DNA of 64,000 bases, taken from NCBI GenBank assembly GCA_020848545.1, contig JADLHZ010000084.1:62001-126000 (forward strand). Direction: 5' to 3'. Positions 1 through 9,888 of the stretch are shown here, in pieces; position 1 is the first letter of the stretch, and each line of letters opens with the position of its first letter. Source of the DNA: Deltaproteobacteria bacterium. GTDB taxonomy: Bacteria > Myxococcota > JADLHZ01. Position numbers and translations under genes: made by a program. Under the pieces are notes generated by a model that did no database searches, was not told the origin of the DNA, and worked only from the letters and a program-made list of their open reading frames with translations.

Positions 1-174
1 GGGCCGCGTGAAGACAATCGTCAACGCGCTTGAAGTGTCGACGTTCTCTTCGCCGTCATGCGGCAACGTCGCCACGATCTCAGGCGGCGGCGGCGCGCCC
101 TGCGAAAAGAGCGGCGCGCTGAAGTCGAGGCAGCCGCCGAAGGTCGCGATCGCGAGGGCAAGTATCAGCCGCAT
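1..174 (-). CDS. Putative lipoprotein with Ig-like domain (partial, C-terminus outside window)
   Basis: Reading the minus strand from an ATG at 174 gives a frame that stays open to the window edge. It begins MRLILALAIATFGGC, a short hydrophobic signal ending in a Cys (lipobox-like), so the product is probably exported and lipidated. A Gly/Pro-rich linker follows, then a stretch running ATLPHDGEENVDTSSALTIVF, which resembles the start of a bacterial Ig-like (Big_5 type) domain found in surface proteins. The sequence AAGGGACG lies just upstream of the ATG and can serve as ribosome binding site; an in-frame ATG at 195 is the alternative start. Function unknown; the domain call rests on about 20 residues and is an inference. 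Confidence 0.55.
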   Translation of the reverse strand, partial: MRLILALAIATFGGCLDFSAPLFSQGAPPPPEIVATLPHDGEENVDTSSALTIVFTRP

Positions 175-209
175 CGTCCCTTGATGATGCCTCATTTGCC
201 GCCCCGGCG

Positions 210-1535
210 TTAGCGAGCGATCCTCGCCCGCTCGACCAAGCGCCGTTGATCGCGCGCCGCGTCGGCCATGAGCGCGGGCAGCGAGACGTCGAGGAGCTCG
301 CCGTCGCTGACGCGCGCGATGCCGTCGACGAACACGTGCCGCACGTTGGCCGCCGTGGCGCCGTGCACCAGCGCTGACACCGGATCCGGCGAGGGCAACG
401 CGAAGCCCGGATCGAGGCAGACGATGTCGGCGCGCTTGCCGGGCTCGAGCGATCCGATCGCGTGCGCGATGCCGAGCGCCGCAGCGCCGCCGATCGTCGC
501 CAAATCGAGGACGGCCTGCGCGCTCAGGCCGGTCGGACCGTGCTGCAGACGATGCAGCAACGCCGCGAGCCGCATTTCGACGCGTTGATCGAGCGTGTTG
601 TCGCAGGCCGCGCCGTCGGCGCCGAGCCCCACGCGCACGCCTTTCTTCAAGAGCCGCGGCACGTCGGCGACGCCGCTCGCGAGCTTCAAGTTCGAGCCCG
701 GGCAGTGGCAGATGGCGGCCCCGCTTGCGACCAGGCACGCTTCTTCGCTCTCGTCGATCCACACGCCGTGCGCGACGACGGTGCCTGCGTGCAGACAGCC
801 GAGCTCATGCAGCGCTCTGAGATTCTGGTGCCCGGTGATCTGCTTGACCACCTCGATCTCACCCTTGTTCTCCGACGCATGCGTGTGGATGAGCACGCGA
901 TCGGCGCGTGAACGCTCGGCCACTTTCCGCATCAAGGCGTCGGTGCACGAGAGGATGAAGCGCGGCGCGTAGACGAAGTTGACGCGGCCGCCGCTCGTGT
1001 CATGCCAGCGCTGCTTCTGCGCTTCGGCCGTGCGCAGGGCGGTGTCGGTGTCTTCGAGTAATTCTTTCGGCGCGCCTTCGCCCTGATCCATCAGCGCCTT
1101 GCCGCCGTAGTAGCGCAGGCCCATGTCGCGCGCGGCTTCGAAGATCGCGTCGTGATGTTGCGTCGTGCCCATGTCGAGGATCGTGGTCGTGCCGGTCGTC
1201 AGCAACTCGGCGATGCCCACGCGCGCGGCGGTGTGGCTCGTCTCGGCAGAGTGCGCGGCCTCGAGCGGCCAGATGCGATCCTTCAGCCAAGGCAGTAGCT
1301 CGCGATCGTCGGCGAGGCCGCGGCACAAGGTCTGCGTCAGGTGGATGTGCGCCTGCACGAAGCCCGGGACCACGAAGAGCCCGCGCGCGTCGATCGCTTT
1401 GACGGCACCGTCGGCCGGGAGGTTCTCGCCGATCGCGGCGATCTTGCCGTCTTTCACCAAGACGTCGGCGGTGACGACCTCGCGCGCGGCGTTTTGCGTG
1501 AAGACGAGCCCGCCTCTGATGACGAGCGGGATCAT
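210..1535 (-). CDS. Amidohydrolase, MTA/SAH deaminase or guanine-deaminase-like (ATZ/TRZ family)
   Basis: A 441-residue metal-dependent aminohydrolase of the cytosolic ATZ/TRZ branch of the amidohydrolase superfamily, which deaminates purine-type rings such as S-adenosylhomocysteine, methylthioadenosine or guanine. The N-terminal beta-sandwich leads into the metal motif HIHL, followed by the family signature CRGLADD. Later come HTHASEN, the His of AHGVWID and the metal Asp of LGADGAACDN. The C-terminal GSLEPGKRADIVCLD closes the sandwich. The frame is open upstream, but ATG 1535 (MIPLVIRGG) is the sensible start because its ATGA overlaps the stop of the cytidine deaminase. It is the last gene of a nucleoside-salvage operon, which supports a nucleoside or nucleobase substrate; the exact substrate cannot be read from sequence. 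Confidence 0.88.
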   Translation of the reverse strand: MIPLVIRGGLVFTQNAAREVVTADVLVKDGKIAAIGENLPADGAVKAIDARGLFVVPGFVQAHIHLTQTLCRGLADDRELLPWLKDRIWPLEAAHSAETSHTAARVGIAELLTTGTTTILDMGTTQHHDAIFEAARDMGLRYYGGKALMDQGEGAPKELLEDTDTALRTAEAQKQRWHDTSGGRVNFVYAPRFILSCTDALMRKVAERSRADRVLIHTHASENKGEIEVVKQITGHQNLRALHELGCLHAGTVVAHGVWIDESEEACLVASGAAICHCPGSNLKLASGVADVPRLLKKGVRVGLGADGAACDNTLDQRVEMRLAALLHRLQHGPTGLSAQAVLDLATIGGAAALGIAHAIGSLEPGKRADIVCLDPGFALPSPDPVSALVHGATAANVRHVFVDGIARVSDGELLDVSLPALMADAARDQRRLVERARIAR

Positions 1536-1981
1536 TTTTTCGAACGCTTCGGGCGATCGGGCGGCTCGAAGACGAAGCGCTCGGGTAAGAGATCGGCCAA
1601 GCGGTGCTCGAAGATCTCGCCGGGGTTGCTGCCGACGAGCACGATGGGCAAGTCGCGCGCGAACTCGGCGAGCACCTCGCGGCAGGCGCCGCACGGAGGC
1701 GCGGGCGGCGACGCGTCGGAGGCGATGGCGATGCACTCGAGCTCGCTCTCGCCGTGCGCGATCGCTTGCGCCACGGCGTTGCGCTCGGCGCAGATCGTCA
1801 GGCCGTAAGAGCGGTTCTCCACGTTGCACCCGGCGAAGACGTGGCCGCTCTTCGTCTTCAGCGCGGCGCCAACGCGAAAGCGCGAGTAGGGCGAGTACGC
1901 GCGCGACTTCGCAGTGACCGCGGCGAGGATCAGAGCTTCGTGGCCGGTCGCAGGCGCGCGCTTCTTGGCGGGGTTCTTCAT
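1532..1981 (-). CDS. cdd: Cytidine deaminase
   Basis: 149 residues, the size of homotetrameric cytidine deaminases, which convert (deoxy)cytidine to (deoxy)uridine in pyrimidine salvage. The zinc and catalytic motifs are complete: CAERNA supplies one zinc Cys and the catalytic Glu, and PPCGACRE supplies the other two Cys ligands. SPYSRFRVGAAL and NVENRSYG are the usual substrate-loop sequences. Start ATG 1981 is preceded by GGAGAGCG. It lies 8 nt after the purine nucleoside phosphorylase and overlaps the aminohydrolase by 4 nt (ATGA), so translation of the operon is coupled. The N-terminus (MKNPAKKRAP) and the Lys/Arg-rich C-terminus add short basic tails. Confidence 0.95.
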   Translation of the reverse strand: MKNPAKKRAPATGHEALILAAVTAKSRAYSPYSRFRVGAALKTKSGHVFAGCNVENRSYGLTICAERNAVAQAIAHGESELECIAIASDASPPAPPCGACREVLAEFARDLPIVLVGSNPGEIFEHRLADLLPERFVFEPPDRPKRSKK

Positions 1982-1989
1982 TCGCTCTC

Positions 1990-2822
1990 CTAACACTCCG
2001 CCATGCGTGGCAGCGCCATCGAGAACAACTTGATCAGCTTGCCGGCCACGCGGTCGGCGACCTCTTTGACCTCTTGGTGGCTCAGCGTGTCGCCCGTGAT
2101 CCCCGCGCCCATGTTCGTGACGCAGGAGACTGCAGCGACGCGCACGCCCATGTGCCTCAGCGCGATCGTCTCGACGACGGTCGACATCCCTACGGCATCG
2201 GCGCCGAGCGCGCGCAGCATGCGGATCTCGGCCGGCGTCTCGTAGTTCGGTCCGGCGAGCGCCGCGTAGACGCCCTCGCGCAGCGTGATCTCTTGCTGCA
2301 GCGCCGCCTGGCGGAGCACGTCCGACATCTTCGGATCGTAGGCGCGCGTCATGTCGACGAAGCGCGGCCCCATGCTCTCTTCGTTGTGGCCGGTCAGCGG
2401 GTTCATGCCCGAGAGGTTCATGTGATCGACGATGAGCATGACGTCGCCCGCCTGGTACGCCAGGTTGACGCCTCCGGCCGCGTTCGTGAGCATGACGCGG
2501 GTGACGCCCCACTTCGCCAGCGCGCGCACGAGGAAGACCACGCGCTCGAGCGGGTGACCTTCGTAGCCGTGCACGCGGCCCGAGAGCGCAACGATTGGCG
2601 TCGTGTCGATGCGGCCGAACACGAGCTTGCCCGCATGGCCGAGCACGTTCGACATCGGCGCGTGCGGGATCTCGGCGTAAGGCAGCGCGCGCGCGCCGGT
2701 CAGCTGCTCTGCGAAGGCGCCGAGGCCGCTGCCGAGCACGATGCCGATCGGCGGCGGCGGGCCGAGGGTCTTCGCGAGAAACTCAGCAGCCTCGCTGAGC
2801 GTCGTTTGGTCGAGGTTCGGCT

Positions 2823-2826
<4 letters not shown>
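1990..2826 (-). CDS. punA: Purine-nucleoside phosphorylase
   Basis: 278 residues, matching trimeric purine-nucleoside phosphorylases, which phosphorolyse inosine, guanosine and their deoxy forms to the base plus (deoxy)ribose-1-phosphate. The phosphate-binding GSGLGAFAE is near residue 31. RVHGYEGH, TNAAGGVN, GPNYETPAEIRM and DAVGMSTV are family landmarks, and the Glu-Asn pair that fixes the purine ring is expected near GPNYET. The start ATG overlaps the stop of the upstream pyrimidine phosphorylase (ATGA at 2823-2826). The order deoA-punA-cdd-aminohydrolase is a classical catabolic or salvage arrangement for all nucleosides. Confidence 0.96.
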
Positions 2827-4130
<1,304 letters not shown>

Positions 4131-4182
4131 CGAAGGGCGTACGTCGTCAGTTTTGCCTACGTAGTCAAGGTTCCGGCCGCGA

Positions 4183-6204
4183 TCAGAACCAGTGAAATTC
4201 GTAGATCGCCGGCAGGGTGAACGGATCGCACGCGTCGCCCTGGCCGTCGCTGTCGCTGTCCGCTTGATCCCGGTTCGCGTCCCACGGGCAGTTGTCCGTG
4301 TTGCTGTCGACCTTGTCGCCGTCGGGATCGCCGGACCACGCTGGGTTGCAGACGTAGGCGTCGAATTCATCGGCCATCGCGTCGTTGTCGGAGTTGCCGT
4401 CGCAGGCGTCCCCGGCGCCGTCGTGATCGCAGTCGGCCTGCGCCGGGTTCGCCGTGTAGCGGCAGTTGTCGCTCCAGTTCGGCACGCCGTCGCCGTCGCG
4501 ATCGATCGAGCGCTCGGCGAAGCCGTCGGGGGCGAAGCGGTTGGTCGAGCGCACGCAGCGGCCGCTGTCGCCCCAATTTTCTTCGAGGCTGGTGCCGTCG
4601 AGCCCGGTCTGCTTGACGCTCTGCCAGCCGGCCGCGCGCGCGTGAATCGAGAAGTGCAAGTGGTCCCACGCCGAGTTGCCGGAGTCGTTGACGAAGCCGA
4701 GCGTCTGGCCTTGGTACACGAACTGCCCGAGTGACACGCGCACCGCGAGCGGCCCGGGACCTTTCAAGTGCCAGTACTCCGTCTGAAAATCGGCGCGCTC
4801 GAGGTCGAAGCTGCCTTCGGCGACGGCGCGAAAGTCGATGTCGCTGCGATTGGCAAAGTGCCGCACTTTGACGAGGTTTGCCCAGTCGGGGTTGCCGGTC
4901 TCGTTGCCGGCCTGCGCGTCGACGACGACGCCCTCTTGTGCGGCGAGCGCGGGCAAGCCGTTGCTCGCCGGGTGCTGGAAGTCGATGGCGAAGTGATCGC
5001 CGAAGCGCGTGGTGTGGGTGATGACGCCGTAGTAGAAGCCGGGCAACGCGCCGAGCGAGCACTCGAAGCCGCCCGGATGCCAGCCCGGAAAATAGATCGA
5101 GATGTTGCCGGCGCGGATCGACATGCCGGCGGGCCACGGCGCCTTGAAGCCGACGTCTTCGGTGCGCCGTCCGGGCCCGTCGCGCGCGGGTGGCGGAGTC
5201 GCGGGCAAGGCTCCCTCCGGTGGCACGAGCTCTGCGATCGCCGCCAGCGCCGCGCCGGAGTTTCCGTCGGCGTGCAGCAAGAGGCCTTCGACGACGTAGC
5301 CGAACGCGCTCTCGACGATGACGAACGAGACGTCGCGCGTCAGCACGTCGCCCGCGAGCCCGGTGACACGCACGTAGCTCTTCGTCTGCCGCGCGTCCTT
5401 CTCGTCGTCGACGACGGTGATCGTCTTGGCGCCGTCGATCGCGCGGGTGAGATGCGGGCGCAGCACCGTCGCGGAAACGTACACGCGCTCCGCGCCAGGC
5501 ACGCCAAGGCTCCAAAGCTCGCTCGGCAAGCGCGCGAGCACCGCCTTCGTGTTCCGCTGCGCCAGCGCATCCGCCAACGCGGTGACGAGCGCCTGCTTCT
5601 TGGCGACGGCGATCGCTTCGTAGGAGAGCATGCGCTTCGCTGCGTTGCTGCCCGCGGCCGCGGCGCCGGTGAGGGCAGCCTTCGCCAGCGCGCGCTCGCC
5701 GGCGAGGCCGTGGTAGCGCGCGCGCTTCGTCGCGAGGTCTTTGCGATCGGCGGCCGCGGTGAAGCGATCTTCACGCGCCTGCAAATACGCGGCGGCGCGG
5801 CCAGGTTCACCCTTGGCGACGGCGAGGCCCGCGAGCTGATCGAGCGCGTGGGCGGCGAGTGACTTGCCGAAGAAGGTCGCGCGCGGATCTTCGTCGACGA
5901 TCCGCAGATAGGCGGCCTCGGCAGCGCTGTCGTCTGCGAGCTTCTTGTCGTCGGCGATCCACAAGCGAAGGAGCGGCCGCGCCGGCGAAGCCGGGTTCTG
6001 CGACAAGTACTTCTCGAGCGACGCGGCGTGCTCTTTGAACGCGCCCTCTTCGCGGCGCACGCTCATCTCGTACGACAGCGCCTCCGCTTCGGCGGCCGCA
6101 GCGGGCTCGACAGCGGCGTTGTCGTGAATCGTCGCGATCGGGGAGACCCGATCATGCGCGTTACAAGCAGCGAAGACGATCGACACACACACGAGCACTC
6201 TCAT
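4183..6204 (-). CDS. Secreted lipoprotein: M23 peptidase domain plus thrombospondin type 3 repeats
   Basis: 673 residues from ATG 6204, which follows AGAGGTG. The start MRVLVCVSIVFAAC is a lipoprotein signal peptide. Residues about 40-330 form an alpha-helical, Ala-rich region of TPR-like character. Residues about 380-530 are an M23 (lysostaphin-type) zinc endopeptidase fold with H404-x3-D408 (GDHFAIDF) and H515-L-H517, so the usual metal ligands are present. The C-terminal hundred residues are Asp-rich calcium-binding thrombospondin type 3 repeats (DRDGDGVPNWSDNC, DSDSDGQGDACDPF). Such proteins cleave peptide cross-bridges in cell walls, either self-remodelling or prey-directed; which applies here is unknown. 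It sits alone, 52 bp beyond the salvage operon. Confidence 0.9.
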   Translation of the reverse strand: MRVLVCVSIVFAACNAHDRVSPIATIHDNAAVEPAAAAEAEALSYEMSVRREEGAFKEHAASLEKYLSQNPASPARPLLRLWIADDKKLADDSAAEAAYLRIVDEDPRATFFGKSLAAHALDQLAGLAVAKGEPGRAAAYLQAREDRFTAAADRKDLATKRARYHGLAGERALAKAALTGAAAAGSNAAKRMLSYEAIAVAKKQALVTALADALAQRNTKAVLARLPSELWSLGVPGAERVYVSATVLRPHLTRAIDGAKTITVVDDEKDARQTKSYVRVTGLAGDVLTRDVSFVIVESAFGYVVEGLLLHADGNSGAALAAIAELVPPEGALPATPPPARDGPGRRTEDVGFKAPWPAGMSIRAGNISIYFPGWHPGGFECSLGALPGFYYGVITHTTRFGDHFAIDFQHPASNGLPALAAQEGVVVDAQAGNETGNPDWANLVKVRHFANRSDIDFRAVAEGSFDLERADFQTEYWHLKGPGPLAVRVSLGQFVYQGQTLGFVNDSGNSAWDHLHFSIHARAAGWQSVKQTGLDGTSLEENWGDSGRCVRSTNRFAPDGFAERSIDRDGDGVPNWSDNCRYTANPAQADCDHDGAGDACDGNSDNDAMADEFDAYVCNPAWSGDPDGDKVDSNTDNCPWDANRDQADSDSDGQGDACDPFTLPAIYEFHWF

Positions 6205-6339
6205 CGCGGCACCTCTGTAGAGCGTTAGCGGATCGCGCGCGCAACGGTTGTGCAGGAAGCGCGGCAACGGCACGCACCTGGCGATGATCGACAGTTGTCG
6301 CTCCGGCGGCGAGTCTCGGATCGTCACGGGCTCGGCTGG

Positions 6340-6540
6340 TAGCGATCCTTGACCCAATAGCCCTGGCCCAAACACCTGGCCTTGGACTTGGCCTGAGACC
6401 TGGCCGCGCTCGCGAGCCTGAGCATGAACCTGGCCCTGGCCCTGGCCCTGGCCGCGGCGGGCGCAGGCGGGAGTCCAAGTCCAAGCTCAGGCTCGCGAGC
6501 GCGGCCATGGCTTTGGGTCAGGGTCAGGGTCAGGGCCAGG
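6340..6540. repeat. Intergenic hairpin region with interleaved inverted repeats and hexamer arrays
   Basis: The 336-bp gap 6205-6540 holds no gene. It contains a perfect 23-bp inverted repeat, 6401-6423 against 6485-6507 (TGGCCGCGCTCGCGAGCCTG and complement). A further 11-bp pair is 6381-6391 (CTTGGACTTGG) with 6475-6485, and TGACCCAA at 6350-6357 pairs with 6513-6520. Between the arms lie four tandem CCTGGC units (6429-6452); outside them lie three GGGTCA units and a variant (6515-6538), which are roughly complementary to the CCTGGC array. The stems interleave rather than nest cleanly. It lies between two genes on the minus strand and may act as a terminator or repeat element; function unknown. 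Confidence 0.8.
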
Positions 6541-7254
6541 TCAATTCAAATACTTCGGCGGCTTCTCTTCGTCGTCGTCATCCTCATCCCCGCCGCCCTT
6601 GACGACGCGGAGGTTCCCAGGATTCGGCCGCTTCGGCCGGCCACCCTGCTTGCCGCCGATGCCCCAGCGCGATGGCCGCCACTTGCCGGTGATGAGCAGC
6701 CAACCGCTGAGCAAGCCGCCGAGCTGGCCCGGGAGCTGATGATTCATGCCCGCGGCCGCGAACACGACCTCGACGAGCACGACGATGTAAATGAGCTGCT
6801 TCGCCTTCACCGGGATCAGGAAGTAGAAGTTGATCGTCGCCTCCGGAAACGCGAGCGCGAACGCCATGAGCAGCGCGTTCAAGGCGCCGCCGATGCCCGA
6901 GTCCGCCACGTTGAAGAAGGGCATGACGATGCCGACCAAAGTCGCGACGATGCCGGAGCCGATGCCCGCGAGCACGACGAAGCGGATGAACGAGCGCGGG
7001 CCCCAGCGCGCCTCGAACTGCGGCCCAAAGAACCACAGAAAGAGCATGTTCAAGAGGAGCTGCAGCGGCGCCACGTGCACCCACATGTACGTGGCCACTT
7101 GCCAGACGCGCCCCTTGAAGACGGCGTCGGTCGGCGTCAGCAGCAGATATTCGGCGAGGACGTGACCGCTGTCCGTTTGCCCCAGGATCATGAACAAGAT
7201 GCCGATCACCGCCATCGCGATCAGCAGGCGCAGCACCATCGGGGTCATCGTCAT
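6541..7254 (-). CDS. Rhomboid-family membrane protein lacking catalytic Ser and His (pseudo-rhomboid)
   Basis: 237 residues with six predicted membrane segments and the rhomboid landmarks: WMHV-type loop (MWVHVAPLQLLLNMLFLWFF), GPQFEARWG, LAGIGSG and FLIPVKAK. Rhomboids are intramembrane serine proteases using a Ser in GxSG and a His in the sixth helix. Here the GxSG position reads GIGG (Gly122 in place of Ser), and the AHLGG position reads GQLGG (Gln177 in place of His). Both catalytic residues are therefore missing, as in iRhom or derlin-type pseudoproteases. The C-terminus is a cytosolic, basic then very acidic tail (GDEDDDDEE). The start ATG overlaps the stop of the upstream LeuA-like gene (ATGA), so the two are co-translated. 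Confidence 0.85.
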   Translation of the reverse strand: MTMTPMVLRLLIAMAVIGILFMILGQTDSGHVLAEYLLLTPTDAVFKGRVWQVATYMWVHVAPLQLLLNMLFLWFFGPQFEARWGPRSFIRFVVLAGIGSGIVATLVGIVMPFFNVADSGIGGALNALLMAFALAFPEATINFYFLIPVKAKQLIYIVVLVEVVFAAAGMNHQLPGQLGGLLSGWLLITGKWRPSRWGIGGKQGGRPKRPNPGNLRVVKGGGDEDDDDEEKPPKYLN

Positions 7255-8474
7255 AGGCGCGAACCCTCGCGCACAATCGACCAGATCTCGTCGTCGCTCA
7301 GCATGTGATCCGAGGCCTTCGCGCGCTCGAAGATCCTCGACGCGAGCTTCTCGTCGAAGGCGACGCCCTTCGCTTCGAACCAGAACGCGATGTTCGACAG
7401 GCCGCTCATGTAGCCGACCTCGATCTCTTGCTCGCGGCCGAACTGCGCGGCTGGCACTGCCGAATAGACGCGATCGGCGAGCCAGCGGTCACCCTTCTTC
7501 AACGCCTTGATGATCGCCGCCGCATGCACGCCGGTGCCGGTGCGAAACGCGTCGCGGCCGACGACCGGATGGTTCGGAGGGATCTCGACGCCGAGCGCTG
7601 TTGCACTCTTCGCGCAGTACTCGGCGAGCGCGCTGACGTCGCGGCCGTGCACGCCGAGCAACCACAAGTTGGCGATGATCTGATCCATCGACGCGTTGCC
7701 CACCCGTTCGCCGACGCCGAGCGCCGAGCCGTGAATGCGTTGCGCGCCGGCCGCCGCGGCGACCAACGCGTTGGCCACGCCGAGCCCGCGATCGTTGTGG
7801 CCATGCCAGTCGAGGCGCACGTCTTCGCGGCCGAGCTGGCGAAGCTGCGCCTGCGCCCAGCCGAGGAGCGCGCGCACGCCTTCAGGGGTGGCGTGGCCGA
7901 CGGTGTCGCAGAGACACAGCGCCGACGCGCCGGCCGCGAGCGCGGTCTCGAAGATCGGCCGCAGGATCTCGGGGGAGCTGCGCGTCGTGTCCTCGGTGAC
8001 CAGGCAGACCTTCAGGCCGTTCGTCGTCGCGAAGCGCACGGCTTCGTCGACGTGCTTCGTCACCCGCTCGAGCGTCCAGTCCTCAGCGAAGAAGCGGATC
8101 GGGCTCGAGCCGATGAAGGCGTACGCTTCGATCTGCACGCCGGTCTTGTGCTGCGCTTCGACGATCGGCTCGATGTCTTTGACCACGGTGCGCGCCGCGC
8201 AGGCCGGCTTGATGCGCAGGCGCTCGTCGCGGATCTTCTCCACGATCTTGATGACGTCCTCCGCTGCGCGCCGCCCGGCGCCCGGGAGGCCCACGTTGGC
8301 GCCGGACACGCCGAGGCGATCCATCAGCCGCAGGATCTCGAGCTTGTCGTCGATCGGAGGATCGACGACCGAAGGCGATTGCAGCCCGTCGCGCAGCGTC
8401 TCGTCGAAGAGCTCGACCGGGCCCGCGATGGGCGCGCTGCCGTTCCAGTCGTGGATCAGATCATCGTGACGCAT
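7251..8474 (-). CDS. HMGL-like (DRE-TIM) acyltransferase, 2-isopropylmalate/homocitrate synthase-like
   Basis: 407 residues of the HMGL-like/DRE-TIM metallolyase superfamily, which condenses an acyl-CoA with a 2-oxoacid (LeuA, homocitrate or citramalate synthase) or performs the reverse cleavage. The metal and base signature reads ELFDETLRDGLQS near residue 22 (DETLRDG). LCDTVGHATP and the metal ligands LDWHGHNDRGLG follow, with GERVGNAS after them. The protein lacks the roughly 120-residue LeuA allosteric domain, so it is a short, probably non-feedback-regulated form; leucine biosynthesis is not proven. It is coupled by ATGA overlap to the downstream pseudo-rhomboid gene, an unusual pairing. 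Confidence 0.87.
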   Translation of the reverse strand: MRHDDLIHDWNGSAPIAGPVELFDETLRDGLQSPSVVDPPIDDKLEILRLMDRLGVSGANVGLPGAGRRAAEDVIKIVEKIRDERLRIKPACAARTVVKDIEPIVEAQHKTGVQIEAYAFIGSSPIRFFAEDWTLERVTKHVDEAVRFATTNGLKVCLVTEDTTRSSPEILRPIFETALAAGASALCLCDTVGHATPEGVRALLGWAQAQLRQLGREDVRLDWHGHNDRGLGVANALVAAAAGAQRIHGSALGVGERVGNASMDQIIANLWLLGVHGRDVSALAEYCAKSATALGVEIPPNHPVVGRDAFRTGTGVHAAAIIKALKKGDRWLADRVYSAVPAAQFGREQEIEVGYMSGLSNIAFWFEAKGVAFDEKLASRIFERAKASDHMLSDDEIWSIVREGSRL

Positions 8475-8510
8475 CGGGACGTCGATCTTACAGCGATCGC
8501 GCGCGATATT

Positions 8511-8972
8511 TCAAAGGGTCTTCATCCAAACTTGTTCATCGACGGTGGCGAGCACGAAGCCCGGCACGTTACCGACCCGGTTGTAACCCCGCGCGGCATA
8601 GAACGCCTGCGCTCGCGCGTTGAAGTCGCTGACCATCAAGAATAGGTGCTTTGCCGTCTTCTTGAAGTCGGCCTCGGCGCGATCGAGCAGCTGCGCGCCG
8701 ATGCCGCGGCTCTGCGCGTTCGGGCTGACGGCGATGAGCCGCAAGTACGGCGAACGGCCAAAGCCGCCCTTCGGCAGGATCCAGGCAAAGCCGATGAGCG
8801 TCTTGTCGAACGCGCCGAGCACGTAGTCGCCGTGGCTCGCGCCGTAGAGCAGATCGCGCGCGGCGGCTTCGGCGGAGTAGTGGTAGGTGTCGCGCCAGAT
8901 CGCGTTTTGGCCGACGATCTCGCCGGCGCTTTGGCAGTCGTTCATGCGCAGCTCGCGCAGCTCGAGGCTCAT
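8511..8972 (-). CDS. GNAT-family N-acetyltransferase
   Basis: 153 residues from ATG 8972 (MSLELRELRMNDC). It has the GNAT fold: motif A is LRLIAVSPNAQSRGIGAQLL, with the acetyl-CoA pyrophosphate loop Q/R-x-x-G-I-G-A. The C-terminal NARAQAFYAARGYNRVG is the usual motif-B region with its conserved Tyr. GNAT enzymes transfer acetyl groups to small-molecule amines or protein N-termini; the acceptor cannot be deduced. The frame is open further upstream, but this ATG overlaps the stop of the polysaccharide deacetylase (ATGA), which makes it the natural start and places the two genes in one transcript. Confidence 0.9.
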   Translation of the reverse strand: MSLELRELRMNDCQSAGEIVGQNAIWRDTYHYSAEAAARDLLYGASHGDYVLGAFDKTLIGFAWILPKGGFGRSPYLRLIAVSPNAQSRGIGAQLLDRAEADFKKTAKHLFLMVSDFNARAQAFYAARGYNRVGNVPGFVLATVDEQVWMKTL

Positions 8973-9826
8973 TTGCTCGCGGCGCTCCCCACGGCGGCGA
9001 TGCGCATCCCGCCGGCCGGCGCCGCCTCGACAATCGGGTCGTACGAGTAGGCGCCGTCGGTGAAGGTCACCGGTTGATCGCGCAGCTCGCTCACGGTCAC
9101 GAGCTCGAAGCCTTTGCTGCGCAGCTCGGCGACCACCTTCGGCAGCGTGTGGCGCGTGTGCACGCCGTTCTTGTTGATGTGGAAGACGACGATAGATCCA
9201 CCGCGTGCGTTGTCGACCACCCAACGCACGATCTTGTCGGGCTTGAGCAGCGGATCCGGATCGCCGCTCGGCAGGTCGTACTGCACCATGGTGACGCCCT
9301 GCTGCTTGGCGACGGCGAGGACGCGCGCGTTGATCTCGCCGAAGGGCGCCCGGAACAAGCGCGGAAACACCGACAGCTCGCGAAACACCGCAGCCTGGCC
9401 CTGGGCGATCTCCCACGCGACCTCGGCGTCGGACAGCTTCGGCAGGTGCGGGTGGTGGTAGCCGTGCGTCGCGACCTCGAACAACGGATTCGCCGCGATC
9501 ATGTGCGCCGTCCGGCGGTTCTTCTCGACCCACTCGCCGCCCAAAAAGATCGTCGCTCGCACCCGCATGGAATCGAGCACATCGTAGACCTCGCGATCGA
9601 AGCGGTACTCGCCGCTCGAGCACGCGTCGAAGGTGAGGGCGACTCGCTTGTACTCGCGCGTCGCGTTTTCGAGCAACGTGTCCGGAGCCTCGCAGCGCAT
9701 GGCCGTGGCGCTCTTCGCGTGGCGCGGTTCCGCACGAGAAATCATGGATTCGCCGTAGATCGACGTGTAGCCGCCGGCGGCCAAGGCGAGGCTGAACAAC
9801 AACGGGAGCACCCTAGGTGTTGCCAT
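8969..9826 (-). CDS. Polysaccharide deacetylase (NodB domain), exported
   Basis: 285 residues with an N-terminal hydrophobic signal or anchor (PRVLPLLFSLALAAGGYTS). Residues about 60-250 form a NodB homology (carbohydrate esterase 4) domain that removes N- or O-acetyl groups from polysaccharides such as peptidoglycan or chitin-like polymers. Motif 1 is LTFDAC, with Asp67 but Ala-Cys in place of the usual Asp-Gly. Motif 2 supplies H121 and H125 (HGYHHPHL), and motif 3 is RAPFGE. VFHINKNGVHT carries the late catalytic His. The altered motif 1 removes the second Asp (the metal ligand in canonical enzymes), so activity or metal use may differ. Coupled to the downstream GNAT gene. Confidence 0.88.
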   Translation of the reverse strand: MATPRVLPLLFSLALAAGGYTSIYGESMISRAEPRHAKSATAMRCEAPDTLLENATREYKRVALTFDACSSGEYRFDREVYDVLDSMRVRATIFLGGEWVEKNRRTAHMIAANPLFEVATHGYHHPHLPKLSDAEVAWEIAQGQAAVFRELSVFPRLFRAPFGEINARVLAVAKQQGVTMVQYDLPSGDPDPLLKPDKIVRWVVDNARGGSIVVFHINKNGVHTRHTLPKVVAELRSKGFELVTVSELRDQPVTFTDGAYSYDPIVEAAPAGGMRIAAVGSAASK

Positions 9827-9888
9827 GGAAAAGTGTCGCTCGCCACGGGGTGTTTGGCGCGTCCTCGCACGGCAAATGTCCTACCTTT

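Noticed and set aside
1536-1829. N-terminal extension of the aminohydrolase upstream of ATG 1535
   Set aside because: It is Arg-rich text overlapping cytidine deaminase in another frame; the family's N-terminus and the ATGA overlap fix the start at 1535.
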